A stretch of 64,000 nucleotides of DNA from Ricordea florida (GCA_949710005.1 OX453275.1:35444294-35508293), one strand, 5' to 3'. Positions 47,465 to 55,339 are shown, counted from the stretch's first letter. Notes: generated by a model not told the origin, from the letters alone. Program-made: numbers and translations.

Positions 47465-50400
47465 CCATCACGCGCGCGCTTAAATGGCTTTTTTTTTCAC
47501 TGCTAGCAAAACAAATCTTGGAATTTCATGTGTTTTGATTAAGAAAAAATAAGTTTATATATAAAAAAATTTGTGACAGTTATGATTAATTGGTAATAAG
47601 ACTTCGTGTCGTCCGATTCGGTCTGCAATCATACTCGTTATTAAACAAATCGGACTCCCGCTACGCGGTCGTCCGATTTTGTTAATCACTCGTATGATTA
47701 CAGACCGAATTGGACTCCACTCAGTCCTATTACCATTACTAATTTCATGGCTTGCGAGGCAAATTTGTTAAGGATTACATTGTACACGGGCTGTGACGTT
47801 CTGTGATTATGTAAGCTTACAATATCCGAATCCTAAGCTTGTAACTTATTAGCAGGACATCATGATAATTTTTCAACGGGGGGTAGGGGTTGCAGCACAG
47901 TTTTTTTCCACAAAAAACTCGTTTGTTTTAGTGCATTCATGAGTGGTTAACAAAACTAGATAGTGAGAAAATTTATGTAAAAGGCAAATACATCATGAGT
48001 CTTTCTGAATTTAAGCTGACTCTCTTTGAAAACCCTATAAAATGGCTTCTGATATGTTACAAATTTGAAGAGCATAGCCAATATTTGAAATTCCAAATTC
48101 TTAGCTGTCCCTTTGTTCACGTATACTATGTAATGCTTGCTTAACCCTGTGTAGTAATCCCCATGTATTCATTACTGGTTCAAACTTGTTTTCTCTCCAA
48201 CTGATTCTTTTACTGTAGATGGAAAAGCATAACAAAGATAAAAGAAGGGAGTAATTGAAGAAATGTAAGAGGAGATTGAAAGGTTTCAGAACTGAGGTGC
48301 AGTACATGGAACAAAGTGATTCCACTGAAGAAGATCAGAGTACATGTAGTTTGGTCCCAGAGAAGAACAACTATAACATTGATGAGGACAATGGTAGTGA
48401 CAGTGGTGATTGCTGTTGTTGCTTGGATCTCACTGATCCCAATTTGATTAAAATGTTTGCCCAACCAAAACTAAGTGAGGATCTCCTTTATGTTTCATTT
48501 TACCGCTACCAAAGAAACAAGAGGAACCTGTTGAAACTGCTGAGTAATTTTCTTCAGTATGCATGACTGCCTTTTACAATTTACGAGTCTACAACATCTT
48601 GCAGCAATAGGGGTTTCTTTCCCTTTTTGAGCAACCATGTTGAAGTTACAGGTTTTCCATTGGTATACTTTGCCTTTGCATTCTTAACAGAAAATGGACT
48701 TTGGGATTTTTTGCCTTTATTGATGTGAGATCTTAATGTTTGGTACAGTTTGCGAGTGAGGGCATTCTGCCAGATCTTAAAGTTCCTGTGCCATTTTGAG
48801 TGACCACATTAAAACTATTGATTCCTTGACAAATTTAGCTTTTCATACAAATTGTTCATGATTGATGATCAGTGAACTTAGCTTGTCTGGCTTTTGTCAA
48901 ATTGCATGAGGTAGTATAGACTGTCTTTAACAGTTAGTGAGTTAGAGCATTTTGCCATAGCAAGGGGTTTCTTTCCCTCTTGGAGCAACCATGTTAAAAT
49001 TACAAATCTTAACACATCTTTATTTTTCTGAACAGATTTTAATTTTGTGAGATCTTAATATTTGGTACAGTTTGCGAGTGAGGGCATTTTGCCAGATCTT
49101 AAAGTGTCTGTGCCATTTTGAGTGACCACATTGCAACTACTGTGTTGACTCCATGACAAATTTGGCTTTTCATACAAATAATTCATGATTGATGATCAGT
49201 GAACTTAGCTTGTCTGGCTTTTTTCAAATTGCATGAGGTAGTATAGACTGTCTTTAACACTTTGTGAGTTAGAGCATTTTGCCATAGCTAGGGGTTTGTT
49301 TCCCTTTTGAAGCAACTATGTTAAAGTTACAAATCTTAACAAATCTTAATTTTTCTTACCTGATCTTAATTTTGTGAGATCTTAATATTTGGTACAGTTT
49401 GCGAGTGAGGGCATTTTGCCAGATCTTAAAGTGTCTGTGCCATTTTGAGTGACCACATTACAACTAATTTATTGACTCCTTGATAAATTTGGCTTTTCAT
49501 ACAAATAGTTCATGATTGATGATCAGTGGACTTAGCTTGTCTGGCTTATTTCAAATTGCATGAGGTAGTATAGACTGTCTTTAACAGTTTGTGAGTTAGA
49601 GCATTTTACCATGGCTAGGGGTTTGTTTCCCTTTTGGAGCAACTATGTTAAAGTTACAAATCTTAACAAATCTTAATTTTTCTTGACTGATCTTAATTTT
49701 GTGGGATCTTAATATTTGGTACAGTTTACGAGTGAGGGCATTTTGCCAGATCTTAAAGTGTTGTGCCATTTTGAGTGACCACATTGCAACAACTGTGTTG
49801 ACTCCTTGACAAATTTGGCTTTTCATACAAATAGTTCATGATTGATGATCAGTGAACTTAGCTTGTCTGGCTTATTTCAAATTGCATGAGGTAGTATAGA
49901 CTTCTTTAACAGTTTGTGAGTTAGAGCATTTTGCCATAGCTAGGGGTTTGTTTCCCTTTTGGAGCAACTATGTTAAAGTTACAAATCTTAACAAATCTTA
50001 ATTTTTCTTACCTGATCTTAATTTTGTGAGATCTTAATATTTGGTACAGTTTGCGAGTGAGGGCATTTTGCCAGATCTTAAAGTGTCTGTGCCATTTTGA
50101 GTGACCACATTACAACTAATTTATTGACTCCTTGATAAATTTAGCTTTTCATACAAATAGTTCATGATTGATGATCAGTGAACTTAGCTTGTCTGGCTTT
50201 TGTCAAATTGCATGAAGTAGTATAGACTGTCTTTAACAGTTAGTGAGTTAGAGCTTTTTACCATAGCTAGGGGTTTCTTTCCCTTTTGGAGCAGCCCTGT
50301 TCAAGTTACAAATCTTAATTTTTCTTAACAGATCTTAATTTTGTGAGATCTTAATATTTGGTACAGTTTACAAGTAAGGCCATTTTGCCAGATCTTAAAG

Positions 50401-53400
50401 TGTCTGTGCCATTTTGAGTGACCACATTACAACCATGAAGTCCTTAACAAATTTGGTGGGAGAGTATAAAGGGGACTGTGGACAGGGTTTAGGGAAAGGC
50501 AAGCTAACATTTTTAAATATATTAGTTGTTCCTTTGTGGAAGATTTCCGTGAATGAAAGATGACAGTAATTGTATTATGGGTTAGTGTTATGTATATTGA
50601 CTGGATTGAGAACATAAAAATAAACTTAAACCTCAATCCATCAAGCCTGGCCTGGTGGTATGTCAATCTGCAAATTTATGTGATGTTAATCTGCAAGCCA
50701 ATATAAAAAACTGAAAAACCGTTGATTCCCAAAAAGTGAATTTTTTATTGTTATGCAGAATATTATGAACATGCAATTTTAACAACTTTGGGTGTACTCG
50801 ATGTTTCTGAACCTGACCCGCACAGAGTTGCTTTTGATTGTCTAATCTCACTGCATGAGGTTGCCGAATATCTTTTCCTTTCGTGTCTTTGAAAGGTTGA
50901 TCGTGATACCACATCGCAACGGGCGCAATAGACATATCCTTTAGCTCCATTGTTTTCCATGGTTTCTATTGCTTTGAATTAATGTTGTAAAGGGAAACCT
51001 AAAGGAAAGCAGCTGCAAATTGCATTTTCTCTGTCTTCTACTAAATCCAAGGGCCAGGAAAATACTGAATAAGAAATACGTACGGCTGCGCCACGTGGTT
51101 CTTTTCATCCGATCAAATTAACTCTAGGCTCGGCGTGAAAAGGTAACTTAATTTTGATTAAAGATCACCTAAAGATCAAGTTACCTTGACGAACTTTAAT
51201 TTCCAATTAAAGATATCGAAATATCTCATGACACTTTAAGTTTGATTTATTTCAAAATTAAAGATGTTAAAACCTTATAGGACGTTTTGGGAGAAAGAAA
51301 AGACCCCCAAAATTAGACCTAAAGTTTGGCAATATTAAAGTTCAACAAAAGGTACATTAAAGACTCATTAAAGATCGATTTCACCTTTTGGATATTTCCT
51401 GTCGCCATTAAAGACAATTAAAGATAAGATAAGGCTTTAGTTAAACTTTAATTTTAAACTAAAGACACCAAAGTATGTGTTTTCGCCCTGTGACAGCTCG
51501 CCTCGATTAGCGTTGCCATATGTGGTTTGCGTATTTCTCCAATTTGTTAAATTTAAACATTGAAATAAAATGATGGTGATAAGGATGATGATGATGATGT
51601 TTGTGAAAGATGTAAAACATAGCGCATAGAATACCTTAAACCAGCAAATCATTACGATCTTGAATTAGCCTGCGATGCCAGGATTGGAAATTCGAAAGAC
51701 ACACAACTGAACCCAAGCTTAACAGGACCTGAAATTTGAGTATGGAGGAGAAATATTCCATGGAAACCGTTCATAGGTGAATTAGCCCTTTTCAGTCATT
51801 ATAGCCTGCTGAAATTTCCAGAGCGGTATTGCCTACACAACTGGATTTGTTACAGGCAATCAGACATTGCAGAAAAAGATATGACGTGTCTCAGAGGGAT
51901 TGGAATACAGGCATGTGAGCGGACAAATGTCCTATAGGCGTTTTAAATTTCAAACGAGGTCCTTATTTTAAAACTTGCCAGGAAATGGACTTCTCGCCTA
52001 TAGTTCCTAACATTTCAATTCAATTCAATTTATTTATTTATTGCAATTAAATGCCCAAGTCTTGCAGCTCGTTTGCAGCCAGTCGTACAATATACATATT
52101 TTTTGAATTTGTTTATCTATTTTGATTTTGTATTGATAGGGCCATGCAGAATTCAGGGACTGAAAATGAAAAGCTTCATGATGGATGTCATGTGAATAAA
52201 AATGCTTTTGAAATGCAGGAAATGATTGATGGATTAACAGTGGAAACAAACATAGAAGAGGGACAGAGGTACTGCAAAGCAGAAAGTATAACTTTGAATG
52301 GGATTATTATCAATTCCTTAATTTATTTAAGGGGGCTAGTTTTTGATTCGTTACCTCAGAAACGAAACGAAATGGATCCAATTTGGAATTGCAATAGTAT
52401 TTCGATCATTTGTTAGGCATATTTTAGTAACGGAATTATGTAGGACAGTATTAGGGCTTTAAACAGGGGTCAATTCTATAAAACGTTTACAGGGACTGAT
52501 TGGAAATGATGTTAAGTGATTTTAAAGCCTCGCTCAGGAGATGAAAGGCTGTGCCAACCCGTCTCAAAGCCAAGGGGTTTACAGAGGCTTTTTCTTTCAA
52601 TTCCAGATACAGTCAGGTGGAATCCGGAACGCTCTCAATAAAAAATCCAGTTGAACTTGCTTTGCCCGTCAAAGAAAAACGGTGAGATTTTAGAATGATA
52701 ATTATTGACAGAAACCTTTTGCATGAGGGATATCATTACGTTTAACTGATTTTCATTCACTTATCTAATCAGCAGCTCATACTACGAAAACTTGAGGGAT
52801 CATGAGACTGAGAACATACTGTACGTGAGGTAATGAGAAATAATCAAAGAGAGGAAATTTAAAAAACAATGGTCTTCAAAAGCCTCGAAAAAAACTTATT
52901 AGCTTTACGTATACTCAGGCAAGTGTGCATGATTACAATCTGCCTTTCATTGCTGTTGTTTTCATTGCGTTCTAACTGACATGTTATCTGTACATTAAAC
53001 CACGCACTATCAAGAATAGTGGTCATTTTCTGGGGAGCTACTAAACAGTACTTTACCGAGGTACTGTTTGTTCTACAATACAGTGTTGCTCTAATTTTTT
53101 TTATGTTTGGATCAAACCATGCAGTGCGACCATTCTATGTAAACTTCGGCTACTAAACTGTACTGTACTGTTTGTTTTACAATACAGTGACTCTAACTTT
53201 TTCATCCAGTCTTTGGATCAAATCGTGTAGTGTTCGCTAAAGAAAGCCACTGAACATTTTTTATTGTATTGCTTGTATATACTGTAACTATATTTCAGTG
53301 CTTTCATTCGTTGAAAACCTCAGTGCTGAAGAGTTTTTTCGGCCTGACTTTTATACTACGTAGCTTTTTTATAACATATGTATACCATGTCATTTCAAAA

Positions 53401-53938
53401 CACATTTTTGTCAAAACTCTCGGTGTTGTAGCATACCTTACATTTTGCACATCGAATACACTGCGAATAAAGGGAAGTCTCCTATGATAAGAAAGAAAAA
53501 TCACATTTCCATACCAACATTTAAATTTAGTTAAGTATATATTTTGGGACAAAAATTGCATTTATAAGTTCTATAACTGGGCAGACAAAATATAACTTGC
53601 TAGTTAGGACATGCCTAGTGCCTAAAATAACAGCAAAGGTTTTCAACTAAGACACTAGAGCGGATTTTGTTTGGGCATCGTCACGCATTCCTTCCCCACA
53701 AGGCCGAATGAGTTTCTGTGGGGGGGGAAGGCGAAGTAAAATGTGGACCATACGATTGACATAAGACTAGAGTGTTTTGTTTTTCTCAACACAGTGTGTT
53801 CTTGCAAAATGTGCATGTTACCGCCTTTCTTCTCTCTTGAAAGCACGCCACGTTGTATTTGTTCCTAAATTGTTTATAAGCGCCTCTCATTTTCATTCTT
53901 ACTTTGGTGTTCTTTCTCGTTTCAGATTAGTTAATTAA
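34415..53938 (+). CDS. Type I membrane receptor with tandem ITIM-like tail (seven exons)
   Basis: Gene model built by splice phase from exons 34415-34511, 39138-39452, about 40318-40632, 52140-52268, 52607-52681, 52773-52829 and 53926-53938. Product of about 330 residues: signal peptide, nine-cysteine ectodomain of about 105 residues, Ser/Thr-rich stalk, one membrane span, and a tail of about 90 residues with YSQV, SYYENL and ILYVRL. SYYENL and ILYVRL fit the ITIM consensus (S/I/V/L)xYxx(I/V/L). With nine residues between them they also resemble an ITAM with long spacing. Such tails are phosphorylated by Src-family kinases and recruit SH2 proteins (SHP phosphatases or Syk-type kinases). Five of six junctions fit in phase with good consensus. 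The exon 2/3 junction is ambiguous. Introns hold a Kolobok-like and a CACTA-like transposon. The ligand is unknown. Confidence 0.75.
34512..35126. other. Receptor intron 1, left part
   Basis: No exon recognised. At 35,040-35,122 lies the left half of an older inverted-repeat element (AGTAATCAAAT...CGAGTGCAATTT) whose right half follows the Kolobok-like element at about 37,986-38,025. Confidence 0.5.
35127..37981. mobile_element. Kolobok-like DNA transposon, apparently complete
   Basis: Perfect 15-bp terminal inverted repeats GGTGGCTCGATAGGC, then weaker similarity, flanked on both sides by TTAA (35123-35126 and 37982-37985). TTAA target duplication is typical of Kolobok and piggyBac elements, and the encoded protein is not piggyBac-like. 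Length 2,855 bp with one intact 620-codon transposase gene. The element is nested in an older TIR element inside receptor intron 1, same strand as the receptor. Confidence 0.85.
35513..37375 (+). CDS. Kolobok/Mutator-like transposase, 620 aa
   Basis: Single uninterrupted ORF, ATG in context GAAACATGCC. N-terminal 75 residues are basic and Ser-rich, likely a nuclear/DNA-binding tail. A CPSC (109-112) ... CTGGKC (137-142) pair looks like a zinc ribbon. The catalytic core shows [11 protein letters not shown] (Asp243), a cysteine cluster CRQC (278-281), FLGDGDSK (Asp341/Asp343), C366-H369, and NQNESVNG (Glu512), consistent with an RNase H-like DDE transposase. This protein type is often labelled 'Mutator-like transposase domain' in invertebrate genomes. 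The TTAA flanks favour Kolobok. A very basic C-terminus ([13 protein letters not shown]) follows. No stop or frameshift is seen, so it may be active or recently active. Confidence 0.85.
   Translation: MPPTKVHSRKRKKRRFTGNQYTRKSNSSTEAAISKESTEKSDESSGDEEHAARGVKSESFKSLPASVRKLKPPSDDSSKKSSENEGEILQGFRIFDISILATVFESLPCPSCKRVALSLEEDEDAKMGLASLLILKCTGGKCSFTRQFYTSAKIQNKQAFEVNRRAVLAMRNIGVGHQGLEKFTCVMNMLPPMNENAYRDHVKAVRDATESVAKESMSKAANDVKEFYEPNEEGLYDIAVSGDGTWRKRGFSSSYGVVTVLSTVTGKALDCEVMSKECRQCMQWRGKERSAEFHEWWDGHQHECHANFEGSSGSMDASGILNIFQRSVEGHGMRFVEFLGDGDSKAHKLLVQEAVYGDVDIEKLECVGHVQKRLGSRLRSLKKRLGKTPLADGKPIGGAGRLTDKKIDKLQVYFGKAIRQNTHNITAMQNAVMAIWHHSRSTDENPDHDLCPEGEDSWCGFQRDIAKGTADYAHKEPMKEAVATAILPTFEALSEESLLSKCKHGGTQNQNESVNGLIWQRATKETHSNLPTVETATFLGVAHFNDGSTCLISVLKHLGIVPGVHCKRSCAKLDSDRIRHSRRKSGELAKKRRKNIRKWKKGYTDTLEANEGPSYEAGAF
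38230..38990. repeat. Degenerate ~100-bp repeat cluster in receptor intron 1
   Basis: About five diverged copies of a block like GACCATTCTTTGGAAA..CTACTGAACAGTAC then TACTGTTTGTTTTAC..TTCTAACTTTTT..GGATCAAACCATG, starting near 38,240, 38,395, 38,510, 38,815 and 38,905. Related copies recur at 53,010-53,250. Confidence 0.75.
38558..38676. mobile_element. Hairpin MITE inside the ~100-bp repeat cluster
   Basis: AGAAATTGGGATAA..TTGATAAAGTAAGTTATACC then CACCGTAA pairs almost perfectly with its reverse complement at the right end; the loop is about 15 bases. Confidence 0.85.
39138..39452 (+). CDS. Receptor exon 2: nine-cysteine ectodomain
   Basis: Acceptor CTTTTCGCAG|GC, phase 1 in, continuing exon 1 (G|GC gives Gly). 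104 full codons: [19 protein letters not shown], then GISC, a DNSTD glycosylation sequon, [12 protein letters not shown] and RRLCPC, nine cysteines in all. The odd number suggests a free or inter-chain cysteine. The pattern C-x3-N-CDxVC...RLCPC reminds me of Cys-rich modules attached to some glycosyltransferases (MGAT5-like), from memory and unverified. Ends CCATTAG|GTAAGTAAC, a tandem GTNNGT donor. Confidence 0.78.
39453..40317. other. Receptor intron 2
   Basis: Contains a dispersed repeat fragment (CTCTGACGAAGGGC..CGAAACGTCAGC, 39,475-39,510) and no convincing extra exon. A 29-bp candidate at 39,957-39,985 does not fit the required phases. Confidence 0.4.
40318..40632 (+). CDS. Receptor exon 3: stalk and transmembrane segment
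   Basis: Best acceptor TTTACTGCCTTCCAG|T (phase 2). The frame gives a Ser/Thr/Lys/Gln-rich stalk of about 70 residues with an NKS sequon, VVERN, then a membrane span [20 protein letters not shown] followed by LLRNRKQL as stop-transfer. It ends in phase 2 at CTTAG|GTGAGC. Without splicing a TGA follows at once. Exon 2 reaches this frame only if its downstream donor (GGTAA|GTAACT, four bases past the stronger G|GTAAGT) is used. Weak phase-1 acceptors at 40,284 and 40,299 are alternatives. Confidence 0.68.
40633..41078. other. Receptor intron 3, left end
   Basis: No exon or recognisable element. Short overlapping open frames only. Confidence 0.4.
41150..41480. repeat. Left subterminal CTTTAAT/ATTAAAG motif cluster
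   Basis: A dozen or so TTTAA(A/T)-core motifs in both orientations (e.g. TAAAGTCTTCTTTAATTGCC). The matching cluster sits at the other end of the 10.4 kb element. Confidence 0.6.
41976..42434 (-). CDS. Possible terminal exon(s) of the CACTA-element gene, unrecognised
   Basis: Minus-strand open frame of 152 codons. It includes [13 protein letters not shown] and a C-terminal [16 protein letters not shown] stretch, ending ETTMGK before a TAA. The composition looks protein-like. An internal TTGTTTTACAG (about 42,183) could be a splice acceptor dividing it in two. Position near the left terminus and strand fit a last exon of a gene starting near the right terminus. No family assigned. Confidence 0.3.
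   Translation of the reverse strand: MMSLKFSIYLKVEEFYFVLVIRLWRLLVNKSNAFCKVPAKELFISVAEINFPSQLVATLCNNCVACITDRCINRFSFINFYLFYSKVFGLISKEIITFKCSDSFDAVCIHFSQQLARVINKCLVACRQNKIMEEQSYTSSGNTSKFETTMGK
42640..44160. other. CACTA-element interior, no gene recognised
   Basis: AT-rich DNA without a convincing coding frame on either strand. Confidence 0.4.
44161..45829. mobile_element. Fold-back (long-TIR) element, 1.67 kb
   Basis: ATGGGGTGCCGTTTGTAAAT at the left end is mirrored by ATTTACAAACGGCACCCCAT at the right end. The arms stay complementary for about 690-700 bp to a loop at about 44,855-45,095. Arms are rich in TTATTTATAAATAAT repeats outside and GC-richer near the centre. Flanks TCCTAACT and ACCTAACT give an 8-bp target duplication with one mismatch, suggesting the Mutator or hAT superfamily. 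The inner arms carry a protein-coding start (see 44804-44899). Confidence 0.88.
44804..44899 (+). CDS. First-exon-like ORF in the fold-back arm
   Basis: ATG 44804 opens 32 codons ([32 protein letters not shown]) ending exactly at CAG|GTATGT, a good phase-0 donor. The opposite arm has the same first 16 codons on the minus strand (ATG at about 45145) before the arms diverge into the loop. This looks like a captured gene 5' end. The product is unknown. Confidence 0.4.
46147..46293 (-). CDS. Coiled-coil exon fragment
   Basis: Minus-strand frame of 48 codons ending in TAA at 46147-46149: [20 protein letters not shown] then [20 protein letters not shown]. Heptad-like spacing of Leu/Ile with many Glu, Lys and Arg residues indicates a coiled coil. 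Opens after a stop at 46294-46296. Could belong to the CACTA-element gene or to the fold-back-captured gene. Short, so moderate trust. Confidence 0.35.
   Translation of the reverse strand, partial: DCVVLLGKLIQTNRDLAGENEKLRQEHERTSKHQAEVLKRIEQRLNEG
46440..46624 (+). other. Possible exon ending at a strong donor
   Basis: GC-richer block (about 50%) in AT-rich DNA, ending AGTTTGGGAG|GTAAGTTCG. It has an open frame from ATG 46438 but no recognisable domain. May be a 5' leader exon within the element. Confidence 0.25.
46980..47039. repeat. 20-bp tandem repeat AGTGTAACACCAGTGCAAAA
   Basis: Three copies with one or two differences, next to GATTCTGATTGGCTGAGAGC, a dispersed repeat motif. Confidence 0.85.
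47238..47401. mobile_element. Hairpin MITE (164 bp)
   Basis: GTAATCATACGG...CAATTTCAGCTTTTTG arms are near-perfect complements around GCACTCGCCGAAGCGGCTCGTGC. Confidence 0.9.
47592..47734. mobile_element. Hairpin MITE (143 bp)
   Basis: GGTAATAAGACTT..GTCCGATTCGGTCTG pairs with CAGACCGAATTGGACT..AGTCCTATTACC. The loop carries AATCGGACTCCCGCTACGCG. Confidence 0.85.
48255..48566 (+). CDS. Acidic ORF of unknown function in the CACTA element
   Basis: Open frame of 103 codons (first ATG at 48,306). Features: [10 protein letters not shown], a [11 protein letters not shown] cluster and a basic [16 protein letters not shown] end. It could be a last exon, with an acceptor-like TTCTTTTACTGTAG just upstream at 48,218, but no frame runs from that acceptor into the ORF. 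Composition favours former coding DNA. Confidence 0.3.
   Translation: MKKCKRRLKGFRTEVQYMEQSDSTEEDQSTCSLVPEKNNYNIDEDNGSDSGDCCCCLDLTDPNLIKMFAQPKLSEDLLYVSFYRYQRNKRNLLKLLSNFLQYA
48590..50450. repeat. ~325-bp satellite, six copies
   Basis: The marker TTTGGTACAGTTTGCGAGTG recurs at about 48,740, 49,062, 49,390, 49,717, 50,042 and 50,359. Each copy contains GAGATCTTAAT, CATTTTGAGTGACCACATT and CATGATTGATGATCAGTG. No coding frame is conserved between copies. Confidence 0.95.
50763..50960 (-). CDS. Possible first exon of the CACTA-element gene (zinc-finger start)
   Basis: Minus-strand ATG at 50960 opens 65 codons: [20 protein letters not shown] then STFQRH. CxxC-x11-H resembles the incomplete zinc finger at the N-terminus of some CACTA/EnSpm-type proteins of animals. 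It lies about 530 bp inside the right terminus, reading inward, as expected for the element's gene. Later residues are Ser/Thr-rich and probably run into an intron. Confidence 0.35.
   Translation of the reverse strand: MENNGAKGYVYCARCDVVSRSTFQRHERKRYSATSCSEIRQSKATLCGSGSETSSTPKVVKIACS
51130..51470. repeat. Right subterminal ATTAAAG motif cluster
   Basis: About a dozen ATTAAAG/CTTTAAT motifs, the counterpart of the left cluster. Confidence 0.6.
52140..52268 (+). CDS. Receptor exon 4: cytoplasmic tail
   Basis: Acceptor TTTTGTATTGATAG|G, phase 2 in. It joins exon 3 as AG|G (Arg), then [31 protein letters not shown] and [11 protein letters not shown], and ends phase 2 at CAGAG|GTACTG. Length 129 nt, divisible by 3. 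Acidic, no tyrosine. Confidence 0.7.
52607..52681 (+). CDS. Receptor exon 5: cytoplasmic tail with YSQV
   Basis: Strong acceptor [31 protein letters not shown] then [11 protein letters not shown], phase 2 in and out (AAACG|GTGAGA), 75 nt. Tyr in YSQV is a possible SH2 site but lacks the ITIM -2 residue (Gln-Arg-Tyr). Confidence 0.72.
52773..52829 (+). CDS. Receptor exon 6: tail with SYYENL and start of ILYVRL
   Basis: Acceptor [33 protein letters not shown], phase 2 in and out (GTGAG|GTAATG), 57 nt. Holds the first ITIM-like motif and the tyrosine of the second. Confidence 0.74.
52830..53925. other. Receptor intron 6
   Basis: Contains about 2.5 diverged copies (53,010-53,250) of the ~100-bp repeat of intron 1. 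No further exon recognised. Confidence 0.5.
53926..53938 (+). CDS. Receptor exon 7: last four residues and stop
   Basis: Strong acceptor TGTTCTTTCTCGTTTCAG|A. AG|A (Arg), then TTA GTT AAT TAA (LVN, stop). The Leu supplied here completes ILYVRL, so splicing to this exon is what makes the second motif. Confidence 0.7.
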
Positions 53939-54446
53939 ACCTCTGAACTCATTATGGCCACGCCTATCACAAACCCGGATCATGATTTCAGAGATGGTTG
54001 GAATGAGACGCATTAAATGTGCCATGAATATCGGCGTTATTGGTAACTTTCCTACATATGAATCGGAGAACAAAATCAATCTATCCAGAGAACTACATTT
54101 GAAGCCTTTATTTGAGATACAAACTCAAGTGAGACTGAAACGAAAACTGATCATAATGAAATAAAAAAACAAACAAACAAACAAAAAAACAAACAAACAG
54201 CTTTGGGTCGTGAAACGAGTCTATACGATTCAATTTGACTGCTTGACAAAACGGAATAACAAGCTGCTGCATTGAATCTTATTTCTTGGTTGATGTTAGA
54301 GCTAATAAAAAAACAATACGTTACTGTTGTGTTTTCTTTGTGTGGCCTTTACTAAGGTACCTGTTAGCGTTGTTACCTCGCTATTCAATTGGTCATTCAC
54401 TGTAGATTTAACGAGTGGCCGCAACCAGACCGACCGGCTGGCCGAT

Positions 54447-54529
54447 ATATCAACCCAACCTCGTTCCCAGGGCTTTTCCCTAGAAAGAAAAATGACAGAC
54501 GGGAAAAGCCCTGGGAACGAGGTTGATAT
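54447..54529. mobile_element. Hairpin MITE (83 bp)
   Basis: ATATCAACC..AACCTCGTTCCCAGGG..CTTTTCCC pairs with GGGAAAAGCCCTGGGAACGA..GGTTGATAT. Confidence 0.9.
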
Positions 54530-55339
54530 CAACCGCTATGATCACCGAAAATTGACCGAGCTGTTAGCCATGACTTCGGTCGAGTATCGGTTATATCAAC
54601 CTCTTTCTCAGGGTCTCTCTTCTTCACACCCCCAAACGAGAGAGACCTTGGTCTGGTCTTCTTACGTGTCCCGTATCTTTTAGAAGATTCCAAACATACA
54701 ACATTGAGAGAGGAGGATAAGTGTGAATTTGTCACCACTTTGGCTAGAGGAGTAAGTTAGAACGACAACACGTGGATTTGACAATCAGGACAAACATTTT
54801 ATACGCGGTTCCAAAGAAATGCCAAGCGGGAAACTGCTTCCTCATGCGCCGAAACAAATATATAGATCATCTTCTGGTAAAAATGCTGCCGGCTGTGCAA
54901 ATCGGTACCGGTTGGGGCGTAACACGCTGGAAGAATCTGTTCGTAAAAGGAAATCGCGTTCTACTCGCAACGGAAGTGATAATTCATGACAGACCTTGAA
55001 TCGAAAACCGATAAATGCCTCATCTACTGTATACCGTCCATGCAAAAGACGCTTAAAAGATTTTCAAGTCTTTAAGGGCACGATACAACAGAGTCAAGAG
55101 ATGTATTGACATATCGCTACCTGTGCCTCGCACCTTGACCAAGAGTGTCAGGGCAAAAGACTCACAAAAGCCGAATAGCCCTCGTGGGCTAAATTTCGAA
55201 ACTGGTACAGGAGAGTCTAAAAGAGGGTCAATACCAAGATAAGTTTGTAACGTTTTTATCTGCTACGGTTCTGGTCAATTCTTCACAGCCTCTCGTATTT
55301 CGCAGCTTCAATGTACTTGCCAAAATATTTAACAAGAAC

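Larger units (their letters stand above)
41079..51492. mobile_element. CACTA/EnSpm-like element, 10.4 kb, in receptor intron 3
   Basis: Termini are CACAGGACAAAATCAC (left) and, inverted, CACAGGGCGAAAACAC (right), 13 of 16 identical. Flanks ACA on both sides (41076-41078 and 51493-51495) give a 3-bp target duplication, as expected for CACTA elements. Both subterminal regions (about 41,150-41,480 and 51,130-51,470) are packed with ATTAAAG/CTTTAAT motifs, like subterminal transposase-binding repeats. Only scattered coding pieces remain, mostly on the minus strand, so the element looks decayed or heavily intron-split. It contains a fold-back element, hairpin MITEs and a satellite. Confidence 0.7.

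Noticed and set aside
54327..54683. 118-residue ORF at 54.3-54.7 kb
   Set aside because: Runs through a hairpin MITE, so a chance frame.
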